Source: Acinetobacter brisouioides (lineage in GTDB: Bacteria > Pseudomonadota > Gammaproteobacteria > Pseudomonadales > Moraxellaceae). Taken from it: a stretch of 64,000 nucleotides of DNA. Under the pieces are notes generated by a model. That model ran no database searches and was not told the origin of the DNA. It saw nothing but the letters and a program-made list of their open reading frames with translations. This document shows positions 9,590 through 22,440 of this stretch, piece after piece (position 1 is the stretch's first letter; each line of letters begins with the position of its first letter). Both the position numbers and the translations under genes were made by a program. The stretch lies in assembly GCF_004331075.1 (NCBI RefSeq), contig NZ_SJNX01000007.1, positions 124,001-188,000 of the forward strand, given 5' to 3'.

Positions 9590-10573
9590 CTAAGCACCTG
9601 TATCTTCTGTCAGCATAAGCCCTGCACGTAATCCTTTTTGTACGTTCGGGTTGGGAAATAAAATCCATTCTTGTATGTGCTGCACCCGCGTTTCCTGCTG
9701 TTGCTGGGTACACAATAAGTCTCCCTGCGCAAACACGCTAAAATTCGGGGCATCATCACTGAGATACAGCTTGAAGTCGTCATGTTGCTTGAGCAGTGAA
9801 TACTGCACTTTGAACTGACGCATCGCACTGGATTTACCACGTAGTGGTAAAGTTTGCCCTGCCACAACACTGCGTAACATCGCGTCAGTTGCCTGAAACT
9901 GACTCAAGTCGTTGCAGCCAAACGGCAAGGCTTTGCCCAACTCCAGCGTACAGCTAGAGGCTTGGCAAGTTTCTGCTGTCAGCTGGCTAAAGGTGCGTCC
10001 AAGGCTCTGGTGTCGTACCAGAGCATCTAGATCTGCCGCCTCCAGCGAGCGTAAAAATTCAGGATCGAAAGGTTCACTTTTATATGGCAGTAAACCAAAA
10101 GTCGGTAACAGTGATGCGCGAATGGCGGTGTGCAAGTCATAGTGCAGACGAGTCGCCTGCAAGTCACTGTGCTGCATAAAATGCTGCACCAATTGTTCCA
10201 ACCCTTTGGCACGTGCGGTTTCAGCGCTTTCTGTAAACTCACTGACCCCGCCCATAAACATACGGTTCAGGTCAGCATTCAGATAACGCTGTCCCTGACG
10301 CATGGCTTCAGGATTACCCAAAATGATCAACAAACGCACATGCAAGGTCAGCTTGCCAGTAAATAAGTCGGCACAAAGCTGATTCAGCAATTCAATCGGT
10401 GCAGTTTCATTGCCATGAATACCAGCCGAAAGCACCACCACTTTGTGATAGTCCTGCACTGGCGTCAGTTCCAGTACCCCTTCTGCCAGCCAGTGCCAAT
10501 CAAAACCGTGCTGCTGTCCCAGCTGTGGCTCAGGGAATTGCCCACTGAGCGTCATTGCTAAAAAATCCTGCAT
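9590..10573 (-). CDS. astE: Succinylglutamate desuccinylase
   Basis: A 327-residue zinc hydrolase of the AstE/aspartoacylase family that catalyses the last ast step: N-succinylglutamate to glutamate and succinate. Visible metal-site elements are VVLSAGIHGNETAP (His and Glu ligands, residues about 47-60), LNADLNRMFMG, and HYDLHTAI (His ligand near residue 144), followed by the Glu-containing CTLELGKALPFG. The length is normal. An AGGAG site lies upstream of the ATG at 10573, and the gene follows astB by 12 bp. End of the ast operon proper. Confidence 0.93.
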   Translation of the reverse strand: MQDFLAMTLSGQFPEPQLGQQHGFDWHWLAEGVLELTPVQDYHKVVVLSAGIHGNETAPIELLNQLCADLFTGKLTLHVRLLIILGNPEAMRQGQRYLNADLNRMFMGGVSEFTESAETARAKGLEQLVQHFMQHSDLQATRLHYDLHTAIRASLLPTFGLLPYKSEPFDPEFLRSLEAADLDALVRHQSLGRTFSQLTAETCQASSCTLELGKALPFGCNDLSQFQATDAMLRSVVAGQTLPLRGKSSAMRQFKVQYSLLKQHDDFKLYLSDDAPNFSVFAQGDLLCTQQQQETRVQHIQEWILFPNPNVQKGLRAGLMLTEDTGA

Positions 10574-10585
10574 CACTGACCACTC

Positions 10586-11929
10586 CTAAATCTGTTGGAA
10601 CGGATAGATCGAACCTAAATTCAGCAATACCGTAAGTTCATCCAGTGCCTGACGGCTTTCGATCAACAACTGAGGATCGACCAGATCGGCTTGAGTTAAA
10701 CGGTCACGGTAATGACGATCCACCCATTGATTCAATGCGCCAAATAGCTGCTCATTCATCAACACTTTCGGATTAACCGCTTGTAGTTCCTGTTCATTCA
10801 AAGCAACCCGCAAACGTAAGCAAGCAGGCCCGCCACCGTTTTGCATACTTTCACGCAGGTCAAATACCTTAATGTCATCAATCGGGGTGCCCATTTTAAT
10901 CATGTCATTCAGGTAGCCCCAAACTGCCGCGTTTTTGCGGGATTCTTCAGGCACTACAATGCTCATGCCACCGTCGGGACGCGTTAAAATCTGACTGTTA
11001 AACAGATAAGTCGCGACAGCATCATCCACCGAAACACGCTGGGTCGGCACTTCAATCGCAATCAGCTCTTGCTCTAGAGTTGCCATTTTGCGGCGGATTT
11101 CATCGAGCGCCTGTGTCTGATGTAAAAATGCCTGTTGATGGTGAAACAATACTTGCTGGTTGCTGACCGCGATCACGTCATTATGGAAAACGCCCTGATC
11201 AATCACGTCAGGATGCTGCTGCACAAACACCGTGTGTGCAGCATCGAGCTGATGCAAACGTGCGATCGCTTCACTGGCTTCACGGGTCTGACGCGCAGGG
11301 TAACGTTTTGGCCCTGCTTCACCATTAAAATGCTGCTGCCCATACACAAACACCTGCACACTGCGCTCGGCATAGCTGCCACCTAAACGGTTATGGTTGG
11401 CTGCACCTTCATCGCCAAATAACGCCACTTGCGGCAACGCCGCATGATGGGCGAAATGCTGCTCGTCACGGAAAATCGCCTGCAACACTTGCGAAGTGGT
11501 ATCCGCTTCAATCGAACGGTGAAACTTATTGTTTAAGTTGGCTGCGGTAAAATGCACCCGACCATCAGCACTATCGGCAGACGGTGACACGGTTGCTGCA
11601 TTGGCTGTCCACATACAGGATGCCGAACTCAGTGATGAGAGCAATTGCGGTGCGTACTGCATCGCCTGTGCCAACACGCTGGCATCATCGCCACGGAAAC
11701 CGAGTTTACGCAACATCGGCACATGTGGACGCTCATGCGGCACCAACACGCCTTGCTTTAAGCCCAAATCACTCAGGGCTTTCATTTTTTCTAAACCTTG
11801 CTTGGCCGCAAGTTTCGGGTTGGACACCAGATTGCGGTGTTTGGTTGAGGCTTCATTGCCAAACGACAAACCTGCATAGTGGTGAGTGGGGCCAACTAAA
11901 CCATCAAAATTAACTTCGTAACCTAACAT
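10586..11929 (-). CDS. astB: N-succinylarginine dihydrolase
   Basis: A 447-residue amidinotransferase-fold enzyme hydrolysing N2-succinylarginine to succinylornithine, CO2 and two ammonia; the length equals that of the Escherichia coli enzyme. Signature segments: [37 protein letters not shown] (catalytic Glu/His region), HNDVIAVSN and the C-terminal [14 protein letters not shown] with the nucleophilic Cys. I use the ATG at 11929, preceded by GGAGAAG, not a TTG four codons upstream. Second enzyme of the pathway, between astD and astE. Confidence 0.94.
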   Translation of the reverse strand: MLGYEVNFDGLVGPTHHYAGLSFGNEASTKHRNLVSNPKLAAKQGLEKMKALSDLGLKQGVLVPHERPHVPMLRKLGFRGDDASVLAQAMQYAPQLLSSLSSASCMWTANAATVSPSADSADGRVHFTAANLNNKFHRSIEADTTSQVLQAIFRDEQHFAHHAALPQVALFGDEGAANHNRLGGSYAERSVQVFVYGQQHFNGEAGPKRYPARQTREASEAIARLHQLDAAHTVFVQQHPDVIDQGVFHNDVIAVSNQQVLFHHQQAFLHQTQALDEIRRKMATLEQELIAIEVPTQRVSVDDAVATYLFNSQILTRPDGGMSIVVPEESRKNAAVWGYLNDMIKMGTPIDDIKVFDLRESMQNGGGPACLRLRVALNEQELQAVNPKVLMNEQLFGALNQWVDRHYRDRLTQADLVDPQLLIESRQALDELTVLLNLGSIYPFQQI

Positions 11930-11954
11930 TTTCTTCTCCAATTTCCGTGGCTTA

Positions 11955-14457
<2,503 letters not shown>

Positions 14458-14469
14458 GGGGCAATATCC

Positions 14470-15717
<1,248 letters not shown>

Positions 15718-15737
15718 TCATTTTATGCACCAAACAA

Positions 15738-15863
15738 GTCACGACAGCACTGTGTCGCGTTTGTTCTATGTGGGACTAAACCGTTTAGTGCCCTGTTCAT
15801 AGAGGTCTGAGGACAAGTCCGCTTGCCATCAGATGATGCATAGGGGGAAATTTTCACCCCTAT
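15738..15863 (-). promoter_or_regulatory. Dyad-rich leader upstream of the ast operon
   Basis: Three inverted repeats lie between gdh and astC. CGACA 15742-15746 / TGTCG 15753-15757 is nested inside an outer CAAAC/GTTTG pairing. GGGACTAAA 15772-15780 faces TTTAGTGCCC after a 3-base loop. ATAGGGG 15840-15846 faces CCCCTAT 15857-15863. None has a strong U-tract, so they are not plain terminators. They may fold in the astC leader transcript or be operators; no known arginine-responsive RNA is recognised. Confidence 0.35.
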
Positions 15864-15915
15864 TCAAACTGAAAAAATTTTCGGATTGCACCACTCAGGC
15901 ACAGTTCGTAATGAA

Positions 15916-17256
15916 TTATTTTCCTGGGTAAATGCCGCGTTCCTTGCGTGCCATCAGAATGCGCTCACAGGCCAAAATATAAGCAGAGGTGCGCAAGTTA
16001 CAGTTCTTTTCTTGTGCCTTGTTCCAGACATCAGCAACCGCATCACGCATGATGGTATCTAATCGCTGATTAATTTCGGTTTCGCTCCAGAAGAAGCTCG
16101 ACATGTCCTGTACCCACTCGAAGTAGCTCACGGTCACACCGCCCGCATTACAGATCACATCAGGCACCACAATGATGCCTCGGCGATGCAAAATATCATC
16201 CGCTTCTGGGTAGGTTGGGCCATTTGCGCCCTCAAGTACCAAACGTGCCTGTAATTTTTCTGCGCGTTCTGCGGTAATTTGCCCTTCGAGTGCCGCAGGA
16301 ATCAGGATTTCTGCCTGAACATCCCAAAATGCCTCTGCTTCAATTTCAGTGGCATCAGCAAACCCTGCCACGCCACCGTGCTGCTGTACATGTTGTTGTA
16401 AAGCCTGAGTATTGAAACCTGCATCATTGAAAATCGTACCTGTATGATCTTGCACACAGACCACTTTCGCGCCTGTTTCGGCAAACAAAATTGCCGCTTC
16501 ACTGCCGACATTACCAAAGCCTTGTACGGCGACACAACTGCCCGCAATAGGCAGACCAATTTTCTGTGCAATCTGACAACCTGTGACAAACACACCGCGT
16601 CCTGTGGCTTTCACTCGTCCAAGTGAACCACCCAGATGTACAGGTTTGCCTGTCACCACACCTGTCACGGTATGCCCTTGTTCAATCGAATAAGTGTCCA
16701 TAACCCAAGCCATGACGCGCGGATTGGTGCCAACATCAGGCGCAGGAATGTCTTTTTGCGGGCCAATAATATGCCCAATTTCACTGGTATAACGACGCGT
16801 CAAACGCTCAAGCTCGGCATCTGACAACTGGCGTGGGTCGACCCGAATACCACCTTTGGCACCGCCAAAAGGCAAATTCAACACTGCGGTTTTAATGGTC
16901 ATCCATGCCGACAAGGCCATGACTTCATTGAGGTCTACATTGGGATGAAAACGAATCCCGCCCTTGCCTGGCCCACGTGACAAGTTGTGTTGTACCCGAT
17001 AGCCTTCAAAATGACGAATTGAACCGTCATCCATCACCACAGGCACATCCACAATCAGCGCACGTTTTGGGTTTTTTAAAGTATCAATATATCGGGTAAG
17101 GTCGCCCAGATATGGTTTAACCCGTTCAATCTGTGCCAGATAAGTCATCCATGCACTGTTATTTTGCTGCGCGTAAGAGAGATGAGTCTCCACGGCAAAA
17201 TCATGTTTGTTGTGGTTTGCTTCAGCCTTGAGCTGTTCTGAAATCATATTGCCCAC
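15916..17256 (-). CDS. Glu/Leu/Phe/Val-family glutamate dehydrogenase
   Basis: A 446-residue enzyme of the Glu/Leu/Phe/Val dehydrogenase family. The substrate-site signature [14 protein letters not shown] (catalytic Lys near residue 126) is followed by [12 protein letters not shown] and a Rossmann domain starting [14 protein letters not shown]. Length, sequence type and the position next to the ast operon suggest a catabolic NAD-linked enzyme oxidising glutamate from arginine to 2-oxoglutarate; coenzyme is inferred. The GTG at 17256 has GCGAG about ten bases upstream; an ATG at 17247 is an alternative. A perfect palindromic operator lies about 80 bp upstream. Confidence 0.9.
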   Translation of the reverse strand: MGNMISEQLKAEANHNKHDFAVETHLSYAQQNNSAWMTYLAQIERVKPYLGDLTRYIDTLKNPKRALIVDVPVVMDDGSIRHFEGYRVQHNLSRGPGKGGIRFHPNVDLNEVMALSAWMTIKTAVLNLPFGGAKGGIRVDPRQLSDAELERLTRRYTSEIGHIIGPQKDIPAPDVGTNPRVMAWVMDTYSIEQGHTVTGVVTGKPVHLGGSLGRVKATGRGVFVTGCQIAQKIGLPIAGSCVAVQGFGNVGSEAAILFAETGAKVVCVQDHTGTIFNDAGFNTQALQQHVQQHGGVAGFADATEIEAEAFWDVQAEILIPAALEGQITAERAEKLQARLVLEGANGPTYPEADDILHRRGIIVVPDVICNAGGVTVSYFEWVQDMSSFFWSETEINQRLDTIMRDAVADVWNKAQEKNCNLRTSAYILACERILMARKERGIYPGK

Positions 17257-17336
17257 GTGTATTTACTCGCTACCGTTGCTTTAAGTTTTACAAAGAGCGC
17301 ATTAAAATGACTCTCTCTACATCCTGTATATGTATA

Positions 17337-17354
17337 AACTTGTATATACAAGTT
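17337..17354. promoter_or_regulatory. Perfect palindrome, probable HutC/GntR operator at the gdh promoter
   Basis: AACTTGTATATACAAGTT is an 18-bp perfect palindrome containing TGTA-N2-TACA, the core described for HutC-type GntR regulators. A partial second copy (TGTATATGTA) abuts it at about 17325-17334. It lies about 80 bp before the glutamate dehydrogenase start and 240 bp past the stop of the HutC-like gene, so the neighbouring regulator is the obvious candidate to bind it. Confidence 0.65.
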
Positions 17355-17593
17355 GAAATATAAATCAGTTTTTTTTAAAAAAATAGAGATGGGGTTTAAA
17401 TTTTTTAAAAAACTTTATAAGATACTATTTTATAAAAATATTTTTAATTGTATTTTTCATCATTCTGTCATTTTAAAAGTTAAAATCGTAAGTTTTTAAC
17501 GCACTAAACTCATGCATTTTGTAATTTTTAGGCGCATTTTTTCAGTGCATTTACGGTTAAACATGTACAACGCCCATACATTTTCAAGGCAAT

Positions 17594-18364
17594 CTAGTAG
17601 CGAGTCGTTGGCGTAAATTTACCTTTCAAATAATAGCGACTACCTGGGTAAATCAGTCGAGCACTCGACACAATATGTTCACCTGTCCATGTACGGCGTT
17701 TGAGCAATAGGCACGGTTCGGTCTTGCTGATTTCCAGCCATTTGCATTCTTTGGCATTGGCTAAAATCGCTTCAACAATATGCTCACCCTGACTAATCGG
17801 CACACGTTTCACCAAATAATCGTTCGGGGTAATTTGGGTAAAATCTTGCTGAATATAATTGGGAATCAATGCAGCATTGACCAAGCGGTCTTCAAGCTGT
17901 ACAGGAATATCATTTTCAAAATGAATCAAAATTGAATGATAGAGTTTTTGCCCAATCGCGACCTGCATTTGCAAACATTGTGCTTTATTGGCACGAATTT
18001 GTTCCAGCAAAATAATCTCTGAACGGTGGCGATGGTTACGACTTTCGATCTCTTTGGCGATGTTGTCTATCTGAAATAGTGCCGCTTCGCTTTGTCGCTC
18101 TGCCACAAATGAACCCACACCCTGAATACGGGTCAAAAAGCGCTGTTCAGTCAACTCACGCAAAGCGCGGTTGATGGTCATACGGCTACAACCGAGCAGT
18201 TTAACCAATTCCATTTCCGATGGAATTTTGTAGTTGGCAGGCCAGATTCCATCTTGAATTTTTTTTATAATCAATTGTTTGACTTGTTCATATAGCGGCA
18301 ACGGGCTGTCGTGCAATGGCGATAACTCTGCTTGCTGCTGTGGGTTAGAGACACGGTTAGTCAT
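17594..18364 (-). CDS. GntR/HutC-family transcriptional regulator
   Basis: A 256-residue protein with an N-terminal winged helix (PLYEQVKQLIIKKIQDGIWPANYKIPSEMELVKLLGCSRMTINRALRELTEQRFLTRIQGVGSFVAE) and a C-terminal UTRA ligand domain (LYHSILIHFENDIPVQLEDRLVN, LLKRRTWTGEHIVSSARLIYPGSRYYLKGKF). The whole resembles HutC, the histidine-utilisation repressor sensing urocanate. No hut enzyme genes are adjacent. The only clear TGTA-N2-TACA palindrome nearby is at the gdh promoter, so a role in glutamate/arginine catabolism is as likely as hut control. Start ATG 18364 chosen over an upstream in-frame start at 18418. Confidence 0.85.
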   Translation of the reverse strand: MTNRVSNPQQQAELSPLHDSPLPLYEQVKQLIIKKIQDGIWPANYKIPSEMELVKLLGCSRMTINRALRELTEQRFLTRIQGVGSFVAERQSEAALFQIDNIAKEIESRNHRHRSEIILLEQIRANKAQCLQMQVAIGQKLYHSILIHFENDIPVQLEDRLVNAALIPNYIQQDFTQITPNDYLVKRVPISQGEHIVEAILANAKECKWLEISKTEPCLLLKRRTWTGEHIVSSARLIYPGSRYYLKGKFTPTTRY

Positions 18365-18553
18365 GATCAACTCGAACAAAATCAATAAACAATAAAATGC
18401 GCAGGCACACGCCAACAAAATGAATTCATTCGCCCAAGATTGGGCAAAAGTTTTACTAAAATAGCATAAATCATCAGCAGCATTGCCAGTTTTGAAAACT
18501 GTTTAAGCAATACAAATCAGTTTAGAAGTTTAATTATAAACGCCATAATTTCA

Positions 18554-18785
18554 ATAAATTCATAATAAGCTCTTATAATTGAAATCAAATATTTGGAGTT
18601 CATCACTACTTTTGTTTCGGCAAAAATAGCCAAAACTACCTTGCGGAGCAATGCTCCTCACCACAAAACTCGTCAGTAGTTATCAAGAATCTAATTTGTC
18701 GCAGAAACAATTATTTGTTAATGCCATCATGCCTCAAACAGTTACGGATGACATTTTCGCACATCATACATTTCCATAAATTCAA
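18554..18785. repeat. Dispersed non-coding repeat, copy A
   Basis: About 230 bp with a close relative in the same orientation at 43813-44057. The best conserved blocks are GGAGTTCATCACTACTTTTG followed by TTTCGGCAAA (from 18595), GGAGCAATGCTCCTCACC (18645-18662, a nested hairpin), AAAACTCGTC and CTCAAACAGTT...GATGACATTT. There is no open frame of note and no transposase. It fills the spacer between the HutC-like gene and the LysR gene. Confidence 0.8.
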
Positions 18786-18837
18786 GAATAGATTCTAAGC
18801 AATCACTGAATTCACTAGCTTTCACCAATTCTTGTCT

Positions 18838-19773
18838 TTATTTAAGTTGCTGCATGCCCGAAATGGTCGGCATGACCTCGCGCATTAAACTCAAAAACTG
18901 CCGCAGGCGTGCTGGATAATAACGCGCCCACGGATACACCAGATACACGGGCAATGGTGCAGCTTGCCACTCAGGTAGAATATTCACCAGTGTCCCTTCT
19001 GCCAGTGCATCTGCCGCCAGCCAACTGGAAATGACCGCCCCCCCCAAACCTTGCAACGCCGAATTTTTCAGCACAAATAAACTGTCGGTGCTCAAACGCG
19101 GTTGAATCGGCACACTGTGAATTTGCTGGGTCATCTGATTTTTCAGACGAATTTCATGCCGATAGTAGGTACTGAGTTCAATCCAAGGAAAATTGGTCAA
19201 GTCTTCAATCTGCTGAATCGTGGGTGACTGTGCCAACAGTTCAGGGCTTGCCACCATAATCCGTGGCACTTCTGCCAGTAAAATCGCCACCGTGTTCGGG
19301 TCAGGTTCAAAACCGACATGAATGGCACAGTCGATATGATCCGCCAAAAAATCAGGTGCAGCATCACTGAGTCGCCATTCGATATTCAGCGCAGGATAAC
19401 GCTTTAAAAAATCCAAAACAGGCAGTAGTAATTGCTGTTGACCAAAGGCATGTGGTGCACGTACTCGCAACAACCCGACTGGCTCATCTGCAACCTGTTT
19501 CAGGTCATCTTCCAGATTCAGCCAGTCATCAATCAGGTTTTTGGCATGCTGATAACAGCGTTCACCATCATCGGTGAGTTTGGTCGCATGTGTAGTGCGT
19601 AGCAGCAATTTTGCCCCAAGCAATCGTTCAAGGGTACTTAAACGCCGACTCACGGTAGCCTGTGACACCTCAAGCTGACGCGCCGCACCTGACAGGGAGC
19701 CGCTCTCAACAATCCGAATCAGGGTATGCAACAGTTCCAGTCGATCTATACGTTCAAGAGATTTCATTTGCAT
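18838..19773 (-). CDS. LysR-family transcriptional regulator
   Basis: A 311-residue LysR regulator. The N-terminal helix-turn-helix reads LHTLIRIVESGSLSGAARQLEVSQATVSRRLSTLERLLGAKLLLRTTHATKLTDDG, followed by a linker helix and a type-2 periplasmic-binding-fold effector domain starting VGLLRVRAPHAFGQQ. It belongs to the CrgA/DhcR-like branch by general appearance. It is divergent from the MFS gene at 19885 with a 111-bp shared promoter region, the usual sign that it regulates that exporter and itself. Inducer unknown. Confidence 0.88.
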   Translation of the reverse strand: MQMKSLERIDRLELLHTLIRIVESGSLSGAARQLEVSQATVSRRLSTLERLLGAKLLLRTTHATKLTDDGERCYQHAKNLIDDWLNLEDDLKQVADEPVGLLRVRAPHAFGQQQLLLPVLDFLKRYPALNIEWRLSDAAPDFLADHIDCAIHVGFEPDPNTVAILLAEVPRIMVASPELLAQSPTIQQIEDLTNFPWIELSTYYRHEIRLKNQMTQQIHSVPIQPRLSTDSLFVLKNSALQGLGGAVISSWLAADALAEGTLVNILPEWQAAPLPVYLVYPWARYYPARLRQFLSLMREVMPTISGMQQLK

Positions 19774-19884
19774 ACGGGCTATACGTTTGGCGTATAACTA
19801 TTTTACCATGACCATCGCTACCATGATTCTGCCATTTGTCCCAAAATAACCATCAGTTTTTGTAAAAACCTAGAGATTGCGACC

Positions 19885-21105
19885 ATGACTGATGCTGCCC
19901 CCACCCCATCCGTTTCATCTTTATTGGTGTTTATGCTAGCGACAGGTGCAGGCATTGCCGTGGCGTGCCTGTACTATGCTCAACCCATTTTGCCGTTATT
20001 TGCCAGTGACTTGCATATTGCTGTAGGTGATTTAGGACTCATTCCGATGCTGACCCAAATTGGCTATGCTTTGGGGATTTTCTTTCTGATTCCACTGGGG
20101 GATCGTTACGACCGCCGCGTGCTGATTTTGAGCAAAAGTTTGCTTCTCATCATCTCCTTAGTGGTGCTGAGTTTCGGTCAGGGCTTATACAGTGTGTTGC
20201 TGTTTAGTCTGGTGGTTGGCATTACCGCGACCATGGCGCAGGATATTGTGCCGAGTGCGGCGATTCTTGCGCCTGCGGGACAACAAGGTAAATTTGTCGG
20301 CACAGTCATGACCGGATTATTGCTCGGGATTTTACTGTCACGAACCGTGAGTGGCGTGATTGCCGCGTATTGGGGTTGGCGTGCCATGTATCAACTGGCC
20401 GCGATGAGCGTGTTTGTGGTGTCGTTGGGCTTATGGCGCGTGCTACCGTGCTTTCAGCCACATGCGCAATTGGGTTACTTTGCCTTGCTCGGGTCTATGC
20501 GACAATTGTGGCAACAGTACCCTGCTTTACGCCGCGCAGCACTGGCTCAAGGTTTGCTCTCAGTTGCCTTTAGTGCCTTTTGGTCGACCCTTGCAGTGAT
20601 GTTAGCGGAGCATTATCACTTGGGCAGTGCGGCAGCAGGTGGTTTTGGCATTGCTGGTGCGGCAGGTGCTTTAGCCGCGCCGATAGCAGGTTCATTGTCC
20701 GACCGTTATGGTTCGCATCGGGTGACGCAACTCGGTGCTGCGTTAGTGATGCTGTCTTTCGCGGCGATGTGGGTGTTACCCATGTTGTCTGTACATGCGC
20801 AACTACTGCTGATTGCGATTGCTGCAATTGGGTTTGACTTGGGGCTACAAGCCAGTTTGGTGGCACATCAAACGCTGGTGTATAGCCTAGAATCGACTGC
20901 ACGCGGTCGTTTAAATGCAGTGCTATTTACAGGCGTGTTTACAGGTATGGCATCGGGTTCATGGCTGGGCAGTAAGGCTTATGCAATGGCTGGCTGGCAA
21001 GCCGTGGTGACGCTTGCCGCGATTATGGGCTTGATCAGTTTATGGATTCGTTGGGTTGAAGGTCGCCGCTTGCAGCAGCTAGCAAGTGCCTCAGCTCAAT
21101 CCTGA
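19885..21105 (+). CDS. MFS transporter, probable drug/metabolite exporter
   Basis: A 406-residue major facilitator protein with 12 hydrophobic helices. The loop 2-3 signature is present as LIPLGDRYDRRVLI, and its second-half counterpart as AGSLSDRYGSHRVTQLG. The N-terminal half resembles the YnfM/AraJ-type exporters. Function is inferred as efflux because of the family and its divergent LysR partner; substrate is unknown. The 3' end overlaps the convergent modC gene by 10 bp, leaving no room for a terminator between them. Confidence 0.85.
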   Translation: MTDAAPTPSVSSLLVFMLATGAGIAVACLYYAQPILPLFASDLHIAVGDLGLIPMLTQIGYALGIFFLIPLGDRYDRRVLILSKSLLLIISLVVLSFGQGLYSVLLFSLVVGITATMAQDIVPSAAILAPAGQQGKFVGTVMTGLLLGILLSRTVSGVIAAYWGWRAMYQLAAMSVFVVSLGLWRVLPCFQPHAQLGYFALLGSMRQLWQQYPALRRAALAQGLLSVAFSAFWSTLAVMLAEHYHLGSAAAGGFGIAGAAGALAAPIAGSLSDRYGSHRVTQLGAALVMLSFAAMWVLPMLSVHAQLLLIAIAAIGFDLGLQASLVAHQTLVYSLESTARGRLNAVLFTGVFTGMASGSWLGSKAYAMAGWQAVVTLAAIMGLISLWIRWVEGRRLQQLASASAQS

Positions 21106-21740
21106 TAATATAAGCGCCCTTCAGCCAGACGAAGCTGCGGGGCATTCAATTGTTCCAGTTCTTCCAAATGATGGGTGATGTACAACATCGGAATCGCCAG
21201 TTCTTGTCGAATGGTATTTAAAAAACTAAGCAATTGCTGGCGAAGTTGCAGGTCTAAACCTGTCGTCGGTTCATCCAGCAACAATAAATCGGGCGATGAC
21301 AACAGCGCCCGTGCAATCGCCACACGCTGTGCTTCACCGCCTGAAAGCTGATGCGCTTTGCGTTTTAATAACGGCACCAAACCCAATAATTCCACAATAT
21401 AACTACTGGCAAATTTCGGCGCTGGTGATTGTTTCCAACGCTGCGCATAGCCAATATTTTGCAAGACATTCAAATGAGGAAACAGGCAAGCTTGCTGAAA
21501 AATAAAGGCAATATTACGTTGATGCACAGGCATATTGATGCCTTGCTGACTATCCAATAAAACCTGTTGATTGAGCTGAATTTTGCCTTGCTGAGGCTGC
21601 AACAGCCCTGCCAGACATTTGAAAAAACTGGATTTTCCTGAACCCGATGCCCCGACAATCCCCAACACAGGCGCTTGGCTGGTAAGCTCGACCTGTAAAG
21701 TAAAATCGGCTTGGCAATATTCAAACTGACAGTTCAGCAT
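21096..21740 (-). CDS. modC: Molybdate ABC transporter ATP-binding protein
   Basis: A 214-residue ABC ATPase: Walker A GASGSGKS (residues about 30-37), Q-loop FIFQQACLFPHL, signature LSGGEAQRVAIARALL, Walker B LLLLDEPTTGLD and the switch His in YITHHLEE. ModC of Escherichia coli carries an extra C-terminal molybdate-binding MOP domain of over 100 residues; this protein ends after the ATPase, so it is a short form without that domain. It abuts modB directly, and its end overlaps the convergent MFS gene by 10 bp. Confidence 0.9.
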   Translation of the reverse strand: MLNCQFEYCQADFTLQVELTSQAPVLGIVGASGSGKSSFFKCLAGLLQPQQGKIQLNQQVLLDSQQGINMPVHQRNIAFIFQQACLFPHLNVLQNIGYAQRWKQSPAPKFASSYIVELLGLVPLLKRKAHQLSGGEAQRVAIARALLSSPDLLLLDEPTTGLDLQLRQQLLSFLNTIRQELAIPMLYITHHLEELEQLNAPQLRLAEGRLYYQD

Positions 21741-22427
21741 TTACATTCGTCCCAAACGCTGTTGATATTTTTGCAAAATCACATGATTGGCAATCAGCGC
21801 TACAAAGGCCAGCGCCACCGATAACACCACCAGACGCAGTGCCATGTGTTCACCATCAGGCTGTTGCAGGAGTGAATAAATCGCAATCGGCACGGTGCGG
21901 GTTTCATCAGGAATATTGCCCACGAAAGTAATAGTCGCGCCAAATTCGCCAAGGCTACGGCTAAAACATAAAATACTGCCAATCACGATGCCAGGAATTG
22001 CCATTGGCAGACTGACGCTATAAAACACCTGCCACGGATTTGCGCCCAAGCTCGCCGCTACATGTTCAAGGCGCTGATCAATCAACTGAAACGACAGTTT
22101 GATCGGCTGTACCATCAAGGGAAAAGCCACCACCATGGATGCCAGAACTGCCCCCTTCCAGTTAAATGCCAACTGAATCCCGAACTGTTGCAAGGCATGT
22201 CCAATCCAGCCCTGATTGCCAAATAACACCAGCAGAGCATAACCCAATACCACAGGTGGCAGCACCATCGGCAATTGCAAGCAGGCTTCCAGCAGGAATT
22301 TCAGCCGAAACTGCAAACGCACCAGACTCCATGCCACGCCAATCGCAAAGGGCAAGCACAGCAAGGTCGCCCAAAGCGCAACTTTGGCGGAGAGTGCCAA
22401 GGCACTCAGTTCTTCAGGCGATAGCAT
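21741..22427 (-). CDS. modB: Molybdate ABC transporter permease
   Basis: A 228-residue inner-membrane permease with about five to six helices. The coupling-loop motif is SLGANPWQVFYSVSLPMAIPGIVIGSILCFSRSLGEFGATITFVGNIP, the classic ModB EAA loop followed by the substrate-channel SLGEFGAT. I start at the ATG at 22427 (MLSPEELSALALS), which has AAGG nine bases upstream; the ATG three codons earlier would have no spacing from that site. It lies between modA and modC. Confidence 0.92.
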   Translation of the reverse strand: MLSPEELSALALSAKVALWATLLCLPFAIGVAWSLVRLQFRLKFLLEACLQLPMVLPPVVLGYALLVLFGNQGWIGHALQQFGIQLAFNWKGAVLASMVVAFPLMVQPIKLSFQLIDQRLEHVAASLGANPWQVFYSVSLPMAIPGIVIGSILCFSRSLGEFGATITFVGNIPDETRTVPIAIYSLLQQPDGEHMALRLVVLSVALAFVALIANHVILQKYQQRLGRM

Positions 22428-22440
22428 CGCTGTCATCCTT

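Noticed and set aside
18554..18785. CRISPR or IS remnant as explanation of the dispersed repeat
   Set aside because: There are only two distant copies, no regular spacing, no transposase frame, and no clear terminal inverted repeats.
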